Assembly: GCA_910586605.1 (NCBI GenBank)
Contig: CAJUJR010000002.1
Span: forward strand, 1 to 64,000
Direction: 5' to 3'
Source of the DNA: an uncultured Lachnospiraceae bacterium
Lineage (GTDB): Bacteria > Bacillota > Clostridia > Lachnospirales > Lachnospiraceae
DNA: 64,000 nt
Shown here: piece after piece, positions 17,472-26,236 of the stretch
How the letters are laid out: each line of letters starts with the position of its first letter
How positions within the stretch are numbered: the stretch's first letter is position 1
Position numbers and translations under genes: made by a program
The notes under the pieces: generated by a model
Databases searched by the model: none
What the model was told of the DNA's origin: nothing
The model's input: the letters and a program-made list of their open reading frames with translations, nothing else

Positions 17472-17905
17472 TGCAGGAATATATACTTTATGGCTTGCTT
17501 TTTGCCGGCTTGCTGTTTGAGGCAGTGATAGACATTAGGGAACAGAAAATATGGCTTCCATTAGTTTTCCTTGAAATCCCTATTTTAACAGGGCTAAATT
17601 ACAGTATGGGGCGGGGCGGTATAATGCTTTGGGCGGCTTCCTTTGGGACAGGGGCTGTTATTTACTTTGTTAGCATAGTTACAAAAGGACAGATAGGGAA
17701 AGGGGATGCATATCTTTTTGCAATGACGGGGGCAGGCATGGGATTTTTAGGGAATATAGCGTTGCTTTATCTGACGTTCCTTTTTGCTTTCTTGGCAGCA
17801 GCTTTTTTCTGGCTGGTAAAAAAGGCGGGATGGGAATTTCGGATGCCATTAGCCCCTTTTGTATTGGCTTCATATAGTTTTATACATTTATGCAGGATAA
17901 TATAG
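17471..17905 (+). CDS. Prepilin peptidase (A24 family), second copy
   Basis: A 144-residue membrane protein with the two A24 Asp motifs, AVIDIREQKIW near 18-28 and GQIGKGDAYLFAMTGAGMG near 76-94, plus PLAPFVLASY at the end. It is short, like archaeal or CpaA-type peptidases, and lacks the N-terminal methylase domain. AAAGGAGA precedes the ATG, whose first base is the last base of the upstream stop. Having two A24 peptidases in one Tad operon suggests separate processing of pilin and TadE-like substrates, or redundancy. Confidence 0.85.
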   Translation: MQEYILYGLLFAGLLFEAVIDIREQKIWLPLVFLEIPILTGLNYSMGRGGIMLWAASFGTGAVIYFVSIVTKGQIGKGDAYLFAMTGAGMGFLGNIALLYLTFLFAFLAAAFFWLVKKAGWEFRMPLAPFVLASYSFIHLCRII

Positions 17906-17929
17906 ATGGGATGCAGAGAGGAGGGAGAT

Positions 17930-18343
17930 ATGGAGAGGGGAAGTTATACTATAGAAGCGGCATTTATTGTCCCGGTTGTAGCAGGTATTGCGTTTCTTAT
18001 TTTGTATACTCTGTTTTTGCAACATGACAGGGTGATTTTACAGGCAAATCTAAATAATGGGATTTTTTTGCTGGCAGAGGGAAAATATAAGGATAAACAA
18101 GACGTTGATAAAGATATACAGAAATATTTGTGGTGTATGGAGATACGGAAAGCAGAGCTGTCAGATGGTAATGTTTTAATACAGGGAAACGTGGCAGCAG
18201 AAGCTTTTTGGGACATTCCTATAGTATCTTATTTTGTTGCTGGGAAAGAAAGCTTGGCGCTTTCAGAGAACTATGGCCGGCTTCAGCCGGAGGAATTGTT
18301 GCGTTTAAAAATACGTTCAGGGGAAAGAGGCGAGGACAAATAG
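17930..18343 (+). CDS. TadE/TadG-like minor pseudopilin
   Basis: A 137-residue protein beginning MERGSYTIEAAFIVPVVAG, a textbook class III signal (G before S-Y-T-I-E) followed by a TM helix at about 7-30 and a small extracytoplasmic domain. It is probably a minor Tad pilin or pseudopilin. GAGGGAG precedes the ATG; an in-frame ATG at 17906 lacks such a site. Confidence 0.85.
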   Translation: MERGSYTIEAAFIVPVVAGIAFLILYTLFLQHDRVILQANLNNGIFLLAEGKYKDKQDVDKDIQKYLWCMEIRKAELSDGNVLIQGNVAAEAFWDIPIVSYFVAGKESLALSENYGRLQPEELLRLKIRSGERGEDK

Positions 18344-18354
18344 AAGAATTAGAT

Positions 18355-19326
18355 TTGGATGAAAAAAATTGCCAAGTGGTTTGGAGCACATCTGCTGTTC
18401 AGGCACAAAATGCATTATTGGGATGGAGGATGTTAGAGCATAATGAAGTGCCTGGCATACTGCCCTTTGATTATTATTATGCAGATGATAAAGTCTGTTT
18501 TCGGTGCTTTTATGCCCCATATGAGAGGATAAGCAGCTATTTCCAAAAAAACAACGGGGACTTTGAGTGTGTTTCCTGCATTTGTAAAGGTGTTTTGAAG
18601 ATATTAGAAAAAGGAGACGAATACCTATTGGGACGTGAGGGGTATTTGCTTTTGCCGGAATGGATTTTCTGGAACCGTTATGAAAAAAAGATAGCAGTCT
18701 GTTATTTCCCTGGCAGGCAGGAGATAGCCCAAAAAGAATATATAAGCTTAGTCGAATATATGATGCAGCATACCGACCATTCTGATAAAAAGGCAGTTGC
18801 GTGGATTTATGGTTTATATGATAGGGCAGTGTCAGGAGAATTTATTGTAGAAAATCTTTTGCAATACCTTCAAATAGAGGAAAATGAGGGGGACATATAT
18901 GCAGAAAGGGCAGAAGAGACAGAGAACCTACAAAAAACAGAAGTACAGAAAATTAATTTAAAACCTGTAGATGATGGTATTGCAGGAAGGATGAGGTACC
19001 GGATTACAGAAAAACAGGGTGCAGGAATTTGTTTCAAGGAAGGAAAGGAACTTACGGTTGGGAGACGGGAAGGCAGCAGCATTTATCTGCCATTTGATGT
19101 AATCAGCCAAAAGCATGCAGTATTTTTATATGAGGATAGTAAGTTATGGTTAATGGATCTTTCATCAAAAAATGGGACATATCTGAATGGCAAAAAAATA
19201 TCCGCATATGCAAAAACACAATGCAGGGAGAATGATGTGGTTACATTTGCGGATATTTCCTGCCAGATTAGATTCACAAAAATTGTCAATAAATTAACTG
19301 AGAATGAATTTCCAAACACGCTCTAG
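18355..19326 (+). CDS. DUF6382-like and FHA-domain protein of the Tad locus
   Basis: The N-terminal region (LLGWRMLEHNEVPGILPF and onward) resembles the DUF6382 domain found with FHA in clostridial Tad loci. The C-terminal FHA domain (last 90 residues or so) has GRREGSSIYLP, SQKHAVF and DLSSKNGTYLNGKKI, which bind phosphothreonine. The start is uncertain: the ATG at 18208 would overlap the pseudopilin gene by 136 bp, so TTG at 18355 is proposed (323 residues) although its ribosome site is weak. The stop codon TAG lies within a dispersed repeat and shares its CTAG with the convergent lipoprotein gene. It is probably a cytoplasmic regulator or scaffold of the pilus machine. Confidence 0.75.
   Translation: MDEKNCQVVWSTSAVQAQNALLGWRMLEHNEVPGILPFDYYYADDKVCFRCFYAPYERISSYFQKNNGDFECVSCICKGVLKILEKGDEYLLGREGYLLLPEWIFWNRYEKKIAVCYFPGRQEIAQKEYISLVEYMMQHTDHSDKKAVAWIYGLYDRAVSGEFIVENLLQYLQIEENEGDIYAERAEETENLQKTEVQKINLKPVDDGIAGRMRYRITEKQGAGICFKEGKELTVGRREGSSIYLPFDVISQKHAVFLYEDSKLWLMDLSSKNGTYLNGKKISAYAKTQCRENDVVTFADISCQIRFTKIVNKLTENEFPNTL
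19306..19326 (-). repeat. CTAGAGCGTGTTTG dispersed repeat (copy b)
   Basis: Plus-strand GAATTTCCAAACACGCTCTAG forms the 3' end of the FHA gene (residues EFPNTL then stop). The CTAG at its end supplies the TAG stops of both convergent genes. Confidence 0.7.
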
Positions 19327-19748
19327 TCAAAAACAACCGGGTTTTCCCGATATTCTGTTTTGATAACAATATAGGGATAAGATGGGGCGCCAGATACAGG
19401 TTCGTCTTTTTTAGGACCGAATAATTCTGTATCAAAGTAGAGGCAGTCGCCAGACTGGTAAAAATCATGTATTACAATACTGTATCCGCCGCTGGACTGC
19501 TTTCCATAGCCTTTGATTACATAGAGGCAGCCATTGTCTGAAAACGTCAGTTCAAAAGAATTTTTCTGCCGTTCTTTGATTAATTCCTGCAATTCTTTTG
19601 GGATATCTGTTCCTGATACAACGGTAAATTCTACGGTATTTGTCTTTTCCGGCGCTTCGCTCTTACTGCAGCCAGCCAGGATAATACAAAGGCAGAGGAA
19701 AAAAAGGATGCACGGACGGTGTGGAGAACAGCCTAAACGATGCAGCAT
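19323..19748 (-). CDS. PrcB-like lipoprotein
   Basis: A 141-residue protein with a lipoprotein signal: hydrophobic ILFFLCLCIILAGCSKS with lipobox LAGC, acylated Cys near 27. The mature part has the layout of PrcB C-terminal domains (TFSDNGCLYVIKGYGKQSSGGYSI and a final SYPYIVIKTEY). In other bacteria this domain accompanies a surface protease complex. AGGAGA precedes the ATG at 19748. It ends tail to tail with the Tad operon; no partner protease is adjacent. Confidence 0.75.
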   Translation of the reverse strand: MLHRLGCSPHRPCILFFLCLCIILAGCSKSEAPEKTNTVEFTVVSGTDIPKELQELIKERQKNSFELTFSDNGCLYVIKGYGKQSSGGYSIVIHDFYQSGDCLYFDTELFGPKKDEPVSGAPSYPYIVIKTEYRENPVVFD

Positions 19749-19865
19749 ATAAAATTCTCCTGTTGCAAATGATTGTTATTATATATGAGATTTTACCAAA
19801 AAATATGCATTTTAGCGTAAAATCTGGAAAAAATATGTATAGAATGACGAAAAAAAATGCAGAAA

Positions 19866-19894
19866 TTGCTTTTTGGGTGTCTGTGTTATATAAT
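19866..19894 (+). promoter_or_regulatory. Sigma-A promoter of glgP
   Basis: TTGCTT at 19866-19871, 17-bp spacer, TATAAT at 19889-19894, about 105 bp before the glgP start. Confidence 0.7.
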
Positions 19895-20001
19895 AGAAAA
19901 GCATAGCGGCATTTTGGTGAATTGCTCTGTTGATTTTCATTGTTTACAGAGTTTTATCAGATATTTCATAATATAGTGCAAATGACAGGAGGACCGGTAG
20001 A

Positions 20002-22461
20002 GTGAAAGAGTTAAACAAGGAAAAGTTTAAAAAAGAAGTAGAAGATTATGTGAAAGTATTATTCCGTAAATCAATTAAGGAAGCAAACGACCAGCAGTTA
20101 TTTCAGGCAGTTTCCTATGCGGTAAAAGACTTTATTGTGGATCAGTGGATGGCAACACAGAAAGAATATGAAGAAAAAGATGTAAAATCAGTTTATTATC
20201 TGTCTATGGAGTTTTTGACAGGCCGTGCCCTGGGAAATATTATTATTAACTTAAAGGGAAACCAGGCAATTAAGGAAGCAATTGAAGAGTTGGGAATGGA
20301 TTTGGATGTGATAGAAGACCAGGAGCCTGATGCAGCGCTTGGAAACGGCGGACTTGGACGTTTGGCGGCATGTTTCTTAGATTCATTGTCAACACTGGGT
20401 TATCCTGCTTATGGATGCGGTATCCGTTATAAATACGGTATGTTTAAGCAGGCAATTAAGGATGGGTATCAGGTAGAACGTCCAGATGACTGGTTAAAAG
20501 ATGGAAACCCATTTGAAATTAAACGGCCGGAATATGCTGTAGAAATAAAGTTTGGCGGATATGTTGCCATACATAAGGATGAAACGACCGGACGCAATAA
20601 ATTTGTTCAGGAGAACTACCAGTCCGTTTTGGCAGTCCCTTATGATTTGCCGATTGTCGGATATAATAATAATGTAGTAAATACTTTGCGTATTTGGGAT
20701 GCTGAAGCAATTGATACCTTTAACCTGGACTCTTTTGATAAAGGGGATTACCAAAAGGCAGTTGAGCAGCAGAACCTTGCCCGTACGATTTGTGAGGTGC
20801 TCTATCCAAATGACAACCATATCGCAGGAAAGGAACTCCGCTTAAAGCAGCAGTATTTCTTTGTATCAGCAAGTGTACAAAGGGCTGTGAAAAAATATAT
20901 GGAGAAACATGATGATATTCGCAGGATTCATGAAAAAGTGTGCTTCCAGTTAAATGATACCCATCCAACAGTTACCGTTGCTGAACTGATGCGTATTTTA
21001 GTAGATGAATACGGCCTGGGCTGGGAAGAGGCATGGGGCATTACAAATAAGACATGTGCTTATACAAACCATACTATTATGTCAGAAGCTTTGGAAAAAT
21101 GGCCATTGGAGCTTTTCTCAAGGCTGCTTCCGCGTATTTACCAGATTATTGAGGAAATCAACCGCCGCTTTATTTTGGAGATTCAGAGGGCATATCCGAA
21201 TGACTACAATAAAGTAGAAAAAATGGCAATTATTTATGATGGGCAGGTTAAGATGGCGCATCTTGCAATTGCAGCAAGCTTTTCTGTTAATGGTGTTGCA
21301 AGGCTTCACACTGAGATTTTAAAGAATCAGGAATTAAAAGATTTCTACCTGATGATGCCGGAGAAATTTAATAATAAGACGAATGGTATTACACAGAGAA
21401 GATTCCTGCTTCATGGAAACCCTCTGTTAGCTGACTGGGTGACAAGAAAGATTGGCGATGAGTGGATTACCAACCTGGCGCATATTAATGAACTTTCTGT
21501 ATATGTAAATGACGAATTATGCCAGAAGGAATTTATGAATATAAAATACCAGAATAAAGTCCGTTTGGCAAAATATATTAAAGAACACAATGGTATTGAA
21601 GTAAACCCACGTTCAATTTTTGACGTACAGGTAAAGAGGCTTCATGAGTATAAGCGCCAGCTTTTGAATATTCTTCATATTATGTATTTGTATAATGATT
21701 TGAAGAAAAATCCAGAAAAGGATTTCTACCCAAGGACCTTTATCTTTGGTGCAAAGGCATCAGCTGGCTATCACAGGGCAAAGGCAATTATTAAACTTAT
21801 TAACAGTGTTGCCGATGTAGTGAACAATGACAAATCCATCCATGACAAAATTAAGGTAGTATTTATTGAAAATTACCGTGTTTCCAATGCAGAATTGATT
21901 TTTGCCGCAGCAGATGTTTCAGAGCAGATTTCTACTGCCAGCAAGGAAGCATCTGGTACAGGCAATATGAAATTTATGTTAAACGGCGCGCCTACGCTTG
22001 GGACAATGGATGGTGCAAATGTTGAGATTGTAGAAGAGGTTGGAGAAGAAAATGCATTTATTTTTGGCCTTTCTTCTGACCAGGTAATTGCATATGAGCA
22101 TAATAACCAGTACAATCCAAGGGAGATTTATAATATAGATTCGGAAATCCGCGCTGTATTGACACAGTTAGTAGATGGGACATATGCGCCGGGAAATTCA
22201 GAAGAGTTCCGTGATATTTACAATTCTCTTCTGGAAAGCCAGGGCGGGCGTCCTGACATGTATTTTATCCTTGCAGACTTCCGTTCTTATGCGGAGGCGC
22301 AAAGAAGGGTAGAAGAAGCTTACAAAGACACTGCAAGATGGGCAGCAATGGCTATGCTGAATACTGCAAAATGTGGCAAGTTTTCATCTGACAGGACAAT
22401 TGAGGAATATGCAAAGGAAATCTGGAATTTGGAAAAAGTAACAGTAGAAGTTGAAGATTAA
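20002..22461 (+). CDS. glgP: Glycogen/starch phosphorylase
   Basis: An 819-residue enzyme of glycosyltransferase family 35 that releases glucose-1-phosphate from alpha-1,4-glucans using PLP. Motifs seen: YLSMEFLTGRALGNIIINL near 65, PDAALGNGGLGRLAACFLDS near 110, the PLP-lysine segment ASGTGNMKFMLNGAPTLGT near 655-675, and NGITQRRFL. The length is typical. The start is GTG at 20002 with AGGAGG upstream. It is monocistronic with its own promoter and terminator. The branching enzyme gene glgB is 34 kb away in this window. Confidence 0.97.
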   Translation: MKELNKEKFKKEVEDYVKVLFRKSIKEANDQQLFQAVSYAVKDFIVDQWMATQKEYEEKDVKSVYYLSMEFLTGRALGNIIINLKGNQAIKEAIEELGMDLDVIEDQEPDAALGNGGLGRLAACFLDSLSTLGYPAYGCGIRYKYGMFKQAIKDGYQVERPDDWLKDGNPFEIKRPEYAVEIKFGGYVAIHKDETTGRNKFVQENYQSVLAVPYDLPIVGYNNNVVNTLRIWDAEAIDTFNLDSFDKGDYQKAVEQQNLARTICEVLYPNDNHIAGKELRLKQQYFFVSASVQRAVKKYMEKHDDIRRIHEKVCFQLNDTHPTVTVAELMRILVDEYGLGWEEAWGITNKTCAYTNHTIMSEALEKWPLELFSRLLPRIYQIIEEINRRFILEIQRAYPNDYNKVEKMAIIYDGQVKMAHLAIAASFSVNGVARLHTEILKNQELKDFYLMMPEKFNNKTNGITQRRFLLHGNPLLADWVTRKIGDEWITNLAHINELSVYVNDELCQKEFMNIKYQNKVRLAKYIKEHNGIEVNPRSIFDVQVKRLHEYKRQLLNILHIMYLYNDLKKNPEKDFYPRTFIFGAKASAGYHRAKAIIKLINSVADVVNNDKSIHDKIKVVFIENYRVSNAELIFAAADVSEQISTASKEASGTGNMKFMLNGAPTLGTMDGANVEIVEEVGEENAFIFGLSSDQVIAYEHNNQYNPREIYNIDSEIRAVLTQLVDGTYAPGNSEEFRDIYNSLLESQGGRPDMYFILADFRSYAEAQRRVEEAYKDTARWAAMAMLNTAKCGKFSSDRTIEEYAKEIWNLEKVTVEVED

Positions 22462-22530
22462 CTGCCGGATGATTTTGTATATAGCAGCAGGGGTGACCGT
22501 TGTTTTGCTATAATACAGAAATAATCCGGG

Positions 22531-22561
22531 AAAAGGGCAGGCATATTTGCACTGCCCTTTT
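22531..22561 (+). terminator. Terminator of glgP
   Basis: AAAAGGGCAG and CTGCCCTTTT form a 10-bp stem with an 11-nt loop and T-rich end. Confidence 0.9.
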
Positions 22562-22606
22562 CTGGACATTTGCATGAAAACATTTACAGGATGCTATTAC
22601 TCCAGC

Positions 22607-22754
22607 GGTTAAATATCGATGTTTGTACTTTGTCTAAATTTTATCTGCCGCGTTGTTTTCAGCCGTTGTAGCGTTTGCTACAATCCATTCTTCCGCCTTG
22701 CAGCTGAAAATTTATTCTATGTAAAATTTGTCGGTAGTTAACTGCTAGAGTAAT
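22607..22754 (+). repeat. Homologous leader element, copy A
   Basis: This 148-bp stretch aligns almost without gaps to 29497-29646 (by hand about 88 of the first 130 positions agree). Shared blocks include GGTTAAATAT, AATTTTNTCT, GCTACA, TTCCG and CTATNTAAAATTT. It lies between the glgP terminator and the response-regulator start, so it may be a duplicated 5' leader, a structured RNA or an old mobile element. Confidence 0.6.
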
Positions 22755-22774
22755 AGAGTCAGAGGGGAAATAGA

Positions 22775-23470
22775 ATGACACGTATTTTGCTGGTAGAAGA
22801 TGATACAGAAATCATTAAAAACTTGACAAAATTTTTGCAGGAAGAGGGCTTCTGGGTAAAGGCAGTATCTGGGCAAAAAGAGGCTTTGGAATATATAGGG
22901 CGCAGGGAACGGGAAATTGATTTAATCCTGTTGGATGTATCATTATCAGATGGTAATGGTTTTGCAGTTTGTGCTGCTGTAAAAGCAAATACAAAGATCC
23001 CTGTTATTTTTCTGACGGCTTCTGGGGATGAATACAGCACTGTCACTGGATTAGATATGGGGGCGGATGATTATATCCCAAAGCCTTTCCGGCCAAGGGA
23101 GCTGATATCCCGTATGAAAAATGTATTGCGAAGAAGAAGCAGGCCAAATGTTGTTCTGTCTTTAGGGGATATTGCAATGGATGTTTTAAGCGGGACGGTT
23201 ACAAAGGCCGGAGAAGAGATTTTGCTTTCGGCGCTAGAATACAGGCTTTTGCTGATTTTTTTGAATAACCGTGGGATTGTTTTAAGCCGTAACAGGCTTT
23301 TGGAGGAAATCTGGGATGCGTCGGGGGAATATGTCAATGACAATACTTTAACAGTTTATATTAAGCGGTTAAGGGAAAAAATTGAAAATGACCCCCAAAA
23401 CCCTAAATTAATCCATACTGTCCGTGGAATGGGGTATCGTGCGCAGGAAGGTGAACAGTGTGGAAAATAA
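22775..23470 (+). CDS. OmpR-family response regulator
   Basis: A 231-residue two-domain regulator: receiver domain with VEDD, phospho-Asp in ILLDVSLSDGNG and KPF, then a winged-helix DNA-binding domain with NDNTLTVYIKRLREKIE and HTVRGMGYRA. AGAGGGGAAA precedes the ATG. It is followed by its sensor kinase. In many Clostridia, this kinase type pairs with an FtsX-type ABC exporter; such an exporter lies 7 kb downstream. Confidence 0.93.
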   Translation: MTRILLVEDDTEIIKNLTKFLQEEGFWVKAVSGQKEALEYIGRREREIDLILLDVSLSDGNGFAVCAAVKANTKIPVIFLTASGDEYSTVTGLDMGADDYIPKPFRPRELISRMKNVLRRRSRPNVVLSLGDIAMDVLSGTVTKAGEEILLSALEYRLLLIFLNNRGIVLSRNRLLEEIWDASGEYVNDNTLTVYIKRLREKIENDPQNPKLIHTVRGMGYRAQEGEQCGK

Positions 23471-23536
23471 ATTTTTCACGCTCAAATTTGTGTATGGCGC
23501 AAATTCATAGGTTATGGGAAAGGCATGGGGATTATT

Positions 23537-24547
23537 ATGAAATTTTTACGGAATCCTGAAATCCAAAGAGAATTCCTTGCAGCAATTTTTTTGCTGGCAG
23601 CAGCAGGCTTGGTAGCTGTTTATTTAGTTGGGACGCCTGGTGTGGCTTGCGTATTGTTAACAGGGGTGGTTTTTGTAAGCCTGCATTTTCTTTCTGCCTT
23701 CCTGCGTTACAGGAAAATAGCGTGGATGTCAAAAAACCTGGATGAGATTTTACATGATGACAGTGTTGCCTTGTTGCAGGAATGTGAAGAAGGGGAGCTT
23801 GCTATTTTACATTCGCAGCTGGGGAAGCTTGTCAGGCAGTTCCGGCAGCAGAATAGTGATTTAAAGAAGGATAGGATATTGCTTGCAGATTCCCTTGCAG
23901 ATATTTCCCATCAGATTAAGACTCCTTTGACTTCTATCCATTTATTGCTCCGTTTTTTGGAAGAGGAGGAAATTACCTTGGAACGCCGTTGTGAAATTTC
24001 AAGGGAAATTATGCAGCTAATAGAAAGGATTAACTGGCTTGTCTATGCGCTTCTTAAAATGTCGCGCCTGGATGCAGGGGTAGCTGTAATGAAGTCGGAA
24101 AAGGTATCTGTACAGGAACTGGCAGATAAAGCATATGGGCTTGTGGCAGTATCTATGGATATCCGGGGGATTCAATGGAGTACGCAGATAGCAGGCAATG
24201 CTTCTTTTTATGGGGATTTGCCGTGGAGTGTGGAAGCTATCGGGAACATCTTGAAAAATGCGATGGAACATGTGCCGGAAGGCGGCGGTATTTTCTTTTT
24301 TGGTGAAGAAAATGCGATTTATACAGAGATACGGATTGAAGATGAGGGAAGTGGGATTGCATCGGAGGATTTGCCGCATTTATTTGAACGCTTTTACCGC
24401 GGAAAAGGAAGTGACAGCCAAAGTATAGGGATTGGGCTGCCACTGGCACAAAAAATAATCTTGGGACAGAATGGCACAATAGATGTAAGGAATAGAAAAC
24501 AGGGCGGTGCAGTATTCCGCATCCGGTTTTATAAAACGGTTGTTTAA
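23537..24547 (+). CDS. Sensor histidine kinase
   Basis: A 336-residue kinase with two closely spaced N-terminal TM helices (about 10-55) and almost no external sensor domain, the intramembrane-sensing layout of BceS-like kinases. The phospho-acceptor His is in ADISHQIKTPLTSI near 130, with N-box IGNILKNAMEHVPEGG, G1 IEDEGSGIASEDL and G2 SIGIGLPLAQKII. The start may be ATG 23537 or the in-frame ATG 23525. It forms a pair with the upstream regulator; bacitracin- or peptide-sensing is typical of this layout but unproven here. Confidence 0.9.
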   Translation: MKFLRNPEIQREFLAAIFLLAAAGLVAVYLVGTPGVACVLLTGVVFVSLHFLSAFLRYRKIAWMSKNLDEILHDDSVALLQECEEGELAILHSQLGKLVRQFRQQNSDLKKDRILLADSLADISHQIKTPLTSIHLLLRFLEEEEITLERRCEISREIMQLIERINWLVYALLKMSRLDAGVAVMKSEKVSVQELADKAYGLVAVSMDIRGIQWSTQIAGNASFYGDLPWSVEAIGNILKNAMEHVPEGGGIFFFGEENAIYTEIRIEDEGSGIASEDLPHLFERFYRGKGSDSQSIGIGLPLAQKIILGQNGTIDVRNRKQGGAVFRIRFYKTVV

Positions 24548-24552
24548 GTTTC

Positions 24553-24581
24553 TTGCATTTAGGAAATGGGTATGCTACTAT
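24553..24581 (+). promoter_or_regulatory. Promoter of the DHH-TIR operon
   Basis: TTGCAT at 24553-24558, 17-bp spacer and TACTAT at 24576-24581. It starts 5 bp after the kinase stop, so the next two genes form a separate transcription unit. Confidence 0.6.
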
Positions 24582-24646
24582 CACTATTAGATATTCATAG
24601 TATGCTTTGCTTAAATACCAGAATAGAAGGTGGAATGGAGGAAAAA

Positions 24647-26212
24647 ATGGCAGATAATTACAGGATTGTTATGGAAGTTTCGGATGAAAATGAGCCGGAA
24701 AATGAGTTAAAGGATGAATGTTTTTTATTAAAATTTGTCCAGTATAAAAAAATCTGTATCCAGTGTCACGACAACCCGGATGCGGATGCATTGGCATCTG
24801 GTTTTGCATTATATAAATTTTATGAAAGCAAAGGAATTGATGTAACTTTTATTTACAGTGGGTCAAATAAGATAACAAAACCAAATTTACTTTTAATGAT
24901 ACGTGCTTTGGAGATACCGGTTCAATATGTGACAGAACTGCCGGACTGCGAGTTGCTTTTCCTGACAGACTGCCAGTATGGCTCTGGGAATGTCACATAT
25001 TTTGAAGCTCCTGAAGTTGCCACGATTGACCATCATCAATGTGGGATGATGCAGAATGAAAATTATTGGATTAAAAGCAATTTAGGCAGCTGCGCTACGG
25101 CTGTTTGGGCATTGATGAATAATCTGGGTTATCCGTTTAGGGAAGATTTGAATTTATCAACTGCTTTGTACTACGGACTTTATATGGATACGAATCATTT
25201 TGAGGAAATATTTCATCCATTGGACAAGGATATGCGGGATTATCTGCAGACAAAGGAGCAGCTTTTGTTCCAGCTTGAGAACACAAATTTATCTATGGCA
25301 GAATTGGAGATTGCGAGTAAAGCCTTAATTAGTAAGATTTATAATGAAGAGTACCGGTTTGCGGTAATTCCTTCCGAAACATGCGACCCTAATATTCTTG
25401 GTATTATCAGTGATTTTGTAATTCAGGTGGAAGAGATAAATAGCTGCATTGCATTTAACCCGAATTCCGGCGGATATAAAATATCTGTCAGAAGCTGCGA
25501 CAAAGAGATGAAGGCAAACGAGATGGCAGAGTATATTTGCAATGGGATTGGGAATGGTGGAGGCCATCTTACAAAAGCAGGGGGATTTATTGCCATGAAG
25601 CCTTTGCAGGAGACGTATAAGGGGAAGAAAGCCGAAGAGGTCCTGGTTGAGAGGATGGTTGATTACCATAAAGCATATGACGTAATTTATGCGAAAGATT
25701 ATCGTGCAGATTTAAGTGCAATGGAGCGTTACCAGAAGAAAAAGATTATCGTTGGAGTCGTTATGGCCAGTGAATTTTTAAAGGAAGGGACTCCTGTAAT
25801 GGTGAGGACATTAGAGGGCGATGTTGATTTGCTTGTAGAAAATGATTTGTATTTTATGGTAGGCATAGAAGGCGAAGTATATCCAATCCGTAAAGAAAAG
25901 TTTGATAGGTCGTATCAGCTGGTTGAAGGAGAGCCTGAAATGGCGATGGAATATACGCCAAATGTCCGTAATAATATTGATGGTGAAGTCTATCAATTGA
26001 TGGATTATATGAAGACATGTGTGTCAACAGGTGTTACAAAGATTTATGCGAAAAAACTGGAGCATAATGTAAAGGTGTTTACTGCATGGGATGAGGATAA
26101 ATACTACCGCGGCATAGTTGGGGATTATCTTGTTGTAAGGGAAGATGACCTGCATGATGTTTATGTTGTGCGAAGCGATATATTTGATAAGACATATGAA
26201 AAAATATCGTAA
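24647..26212 (+). CDS. DHH-family phosphoesterase with C-terminal repeat region
   Basis: A 521-residue protein. The DHH domain has HDNPDADALASG (41-52), the metal Asp in LTDCQ (near 108) and IDHHQ (near 127-131). The DHHA1 domain has NGGGHLTKAGGF near 310. The family cleaves phosphodiester bonds in short RNA, cyclic dinucleotides or pAp. The last 150 residues or so, absent from short NrnA-type enzymes, hold two related segments (VRTLEGDVDLLVENDLYFMV and VGDYLVVREDDLHDVYVV) that look like small beta domains. GGAGG precedes the ATG at 24647. The stop is 24 bp before the TIR gene, which has its own good ribosome site, so the two are probably co-expressed. Confidence 0.85.
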   Translation: MADNYRIVMEVSDENEPENELKDECFLLKFVQYKKICIQCHDNPDADALASGFALYKFYESKGIDVTFIYSGSNKITKPNLLLMIRALEIPVQYVTELPDCELLFLTDCQYGSGNVTYFEAPEVATIDHHQCGMMQNENYWIKSNLGSCATAVWALMNNLGYPFREDLNLSTALYYGLYMDTNHFEEIFHPLDKDMRDYLQTKEQLLFQLENTNLSMAELEIASKALISKIYNEEYRFAVIPSETCDPNILGIISDFVIQVEEINSCIAFNPNSGGYKISVRSCDKEMKANEMAEYICNGIGNGGGHLTKAGGFIAMKPLQETYKGKKAEEVLVERMVDYHKAYDVIYAKDYRADLSAMERYQKKKIIVGVVMASEFLKEGTPVMVRTLEGDVDLLVENDLYFMVGIEGEVYPIRKEKFDRSYQLVEGEPEMAMEYTPNVRNNIDGEVYQLMDYMKTCVSTGVTKIYAKKLEHNVKVFTAWDEDKYYRGIVGDYLVVREDDLHDVYVVRSDIFDKTYEKIS

Positions 26213-26236
26213 CGGATAAGAGAATGGAGGAATGTC

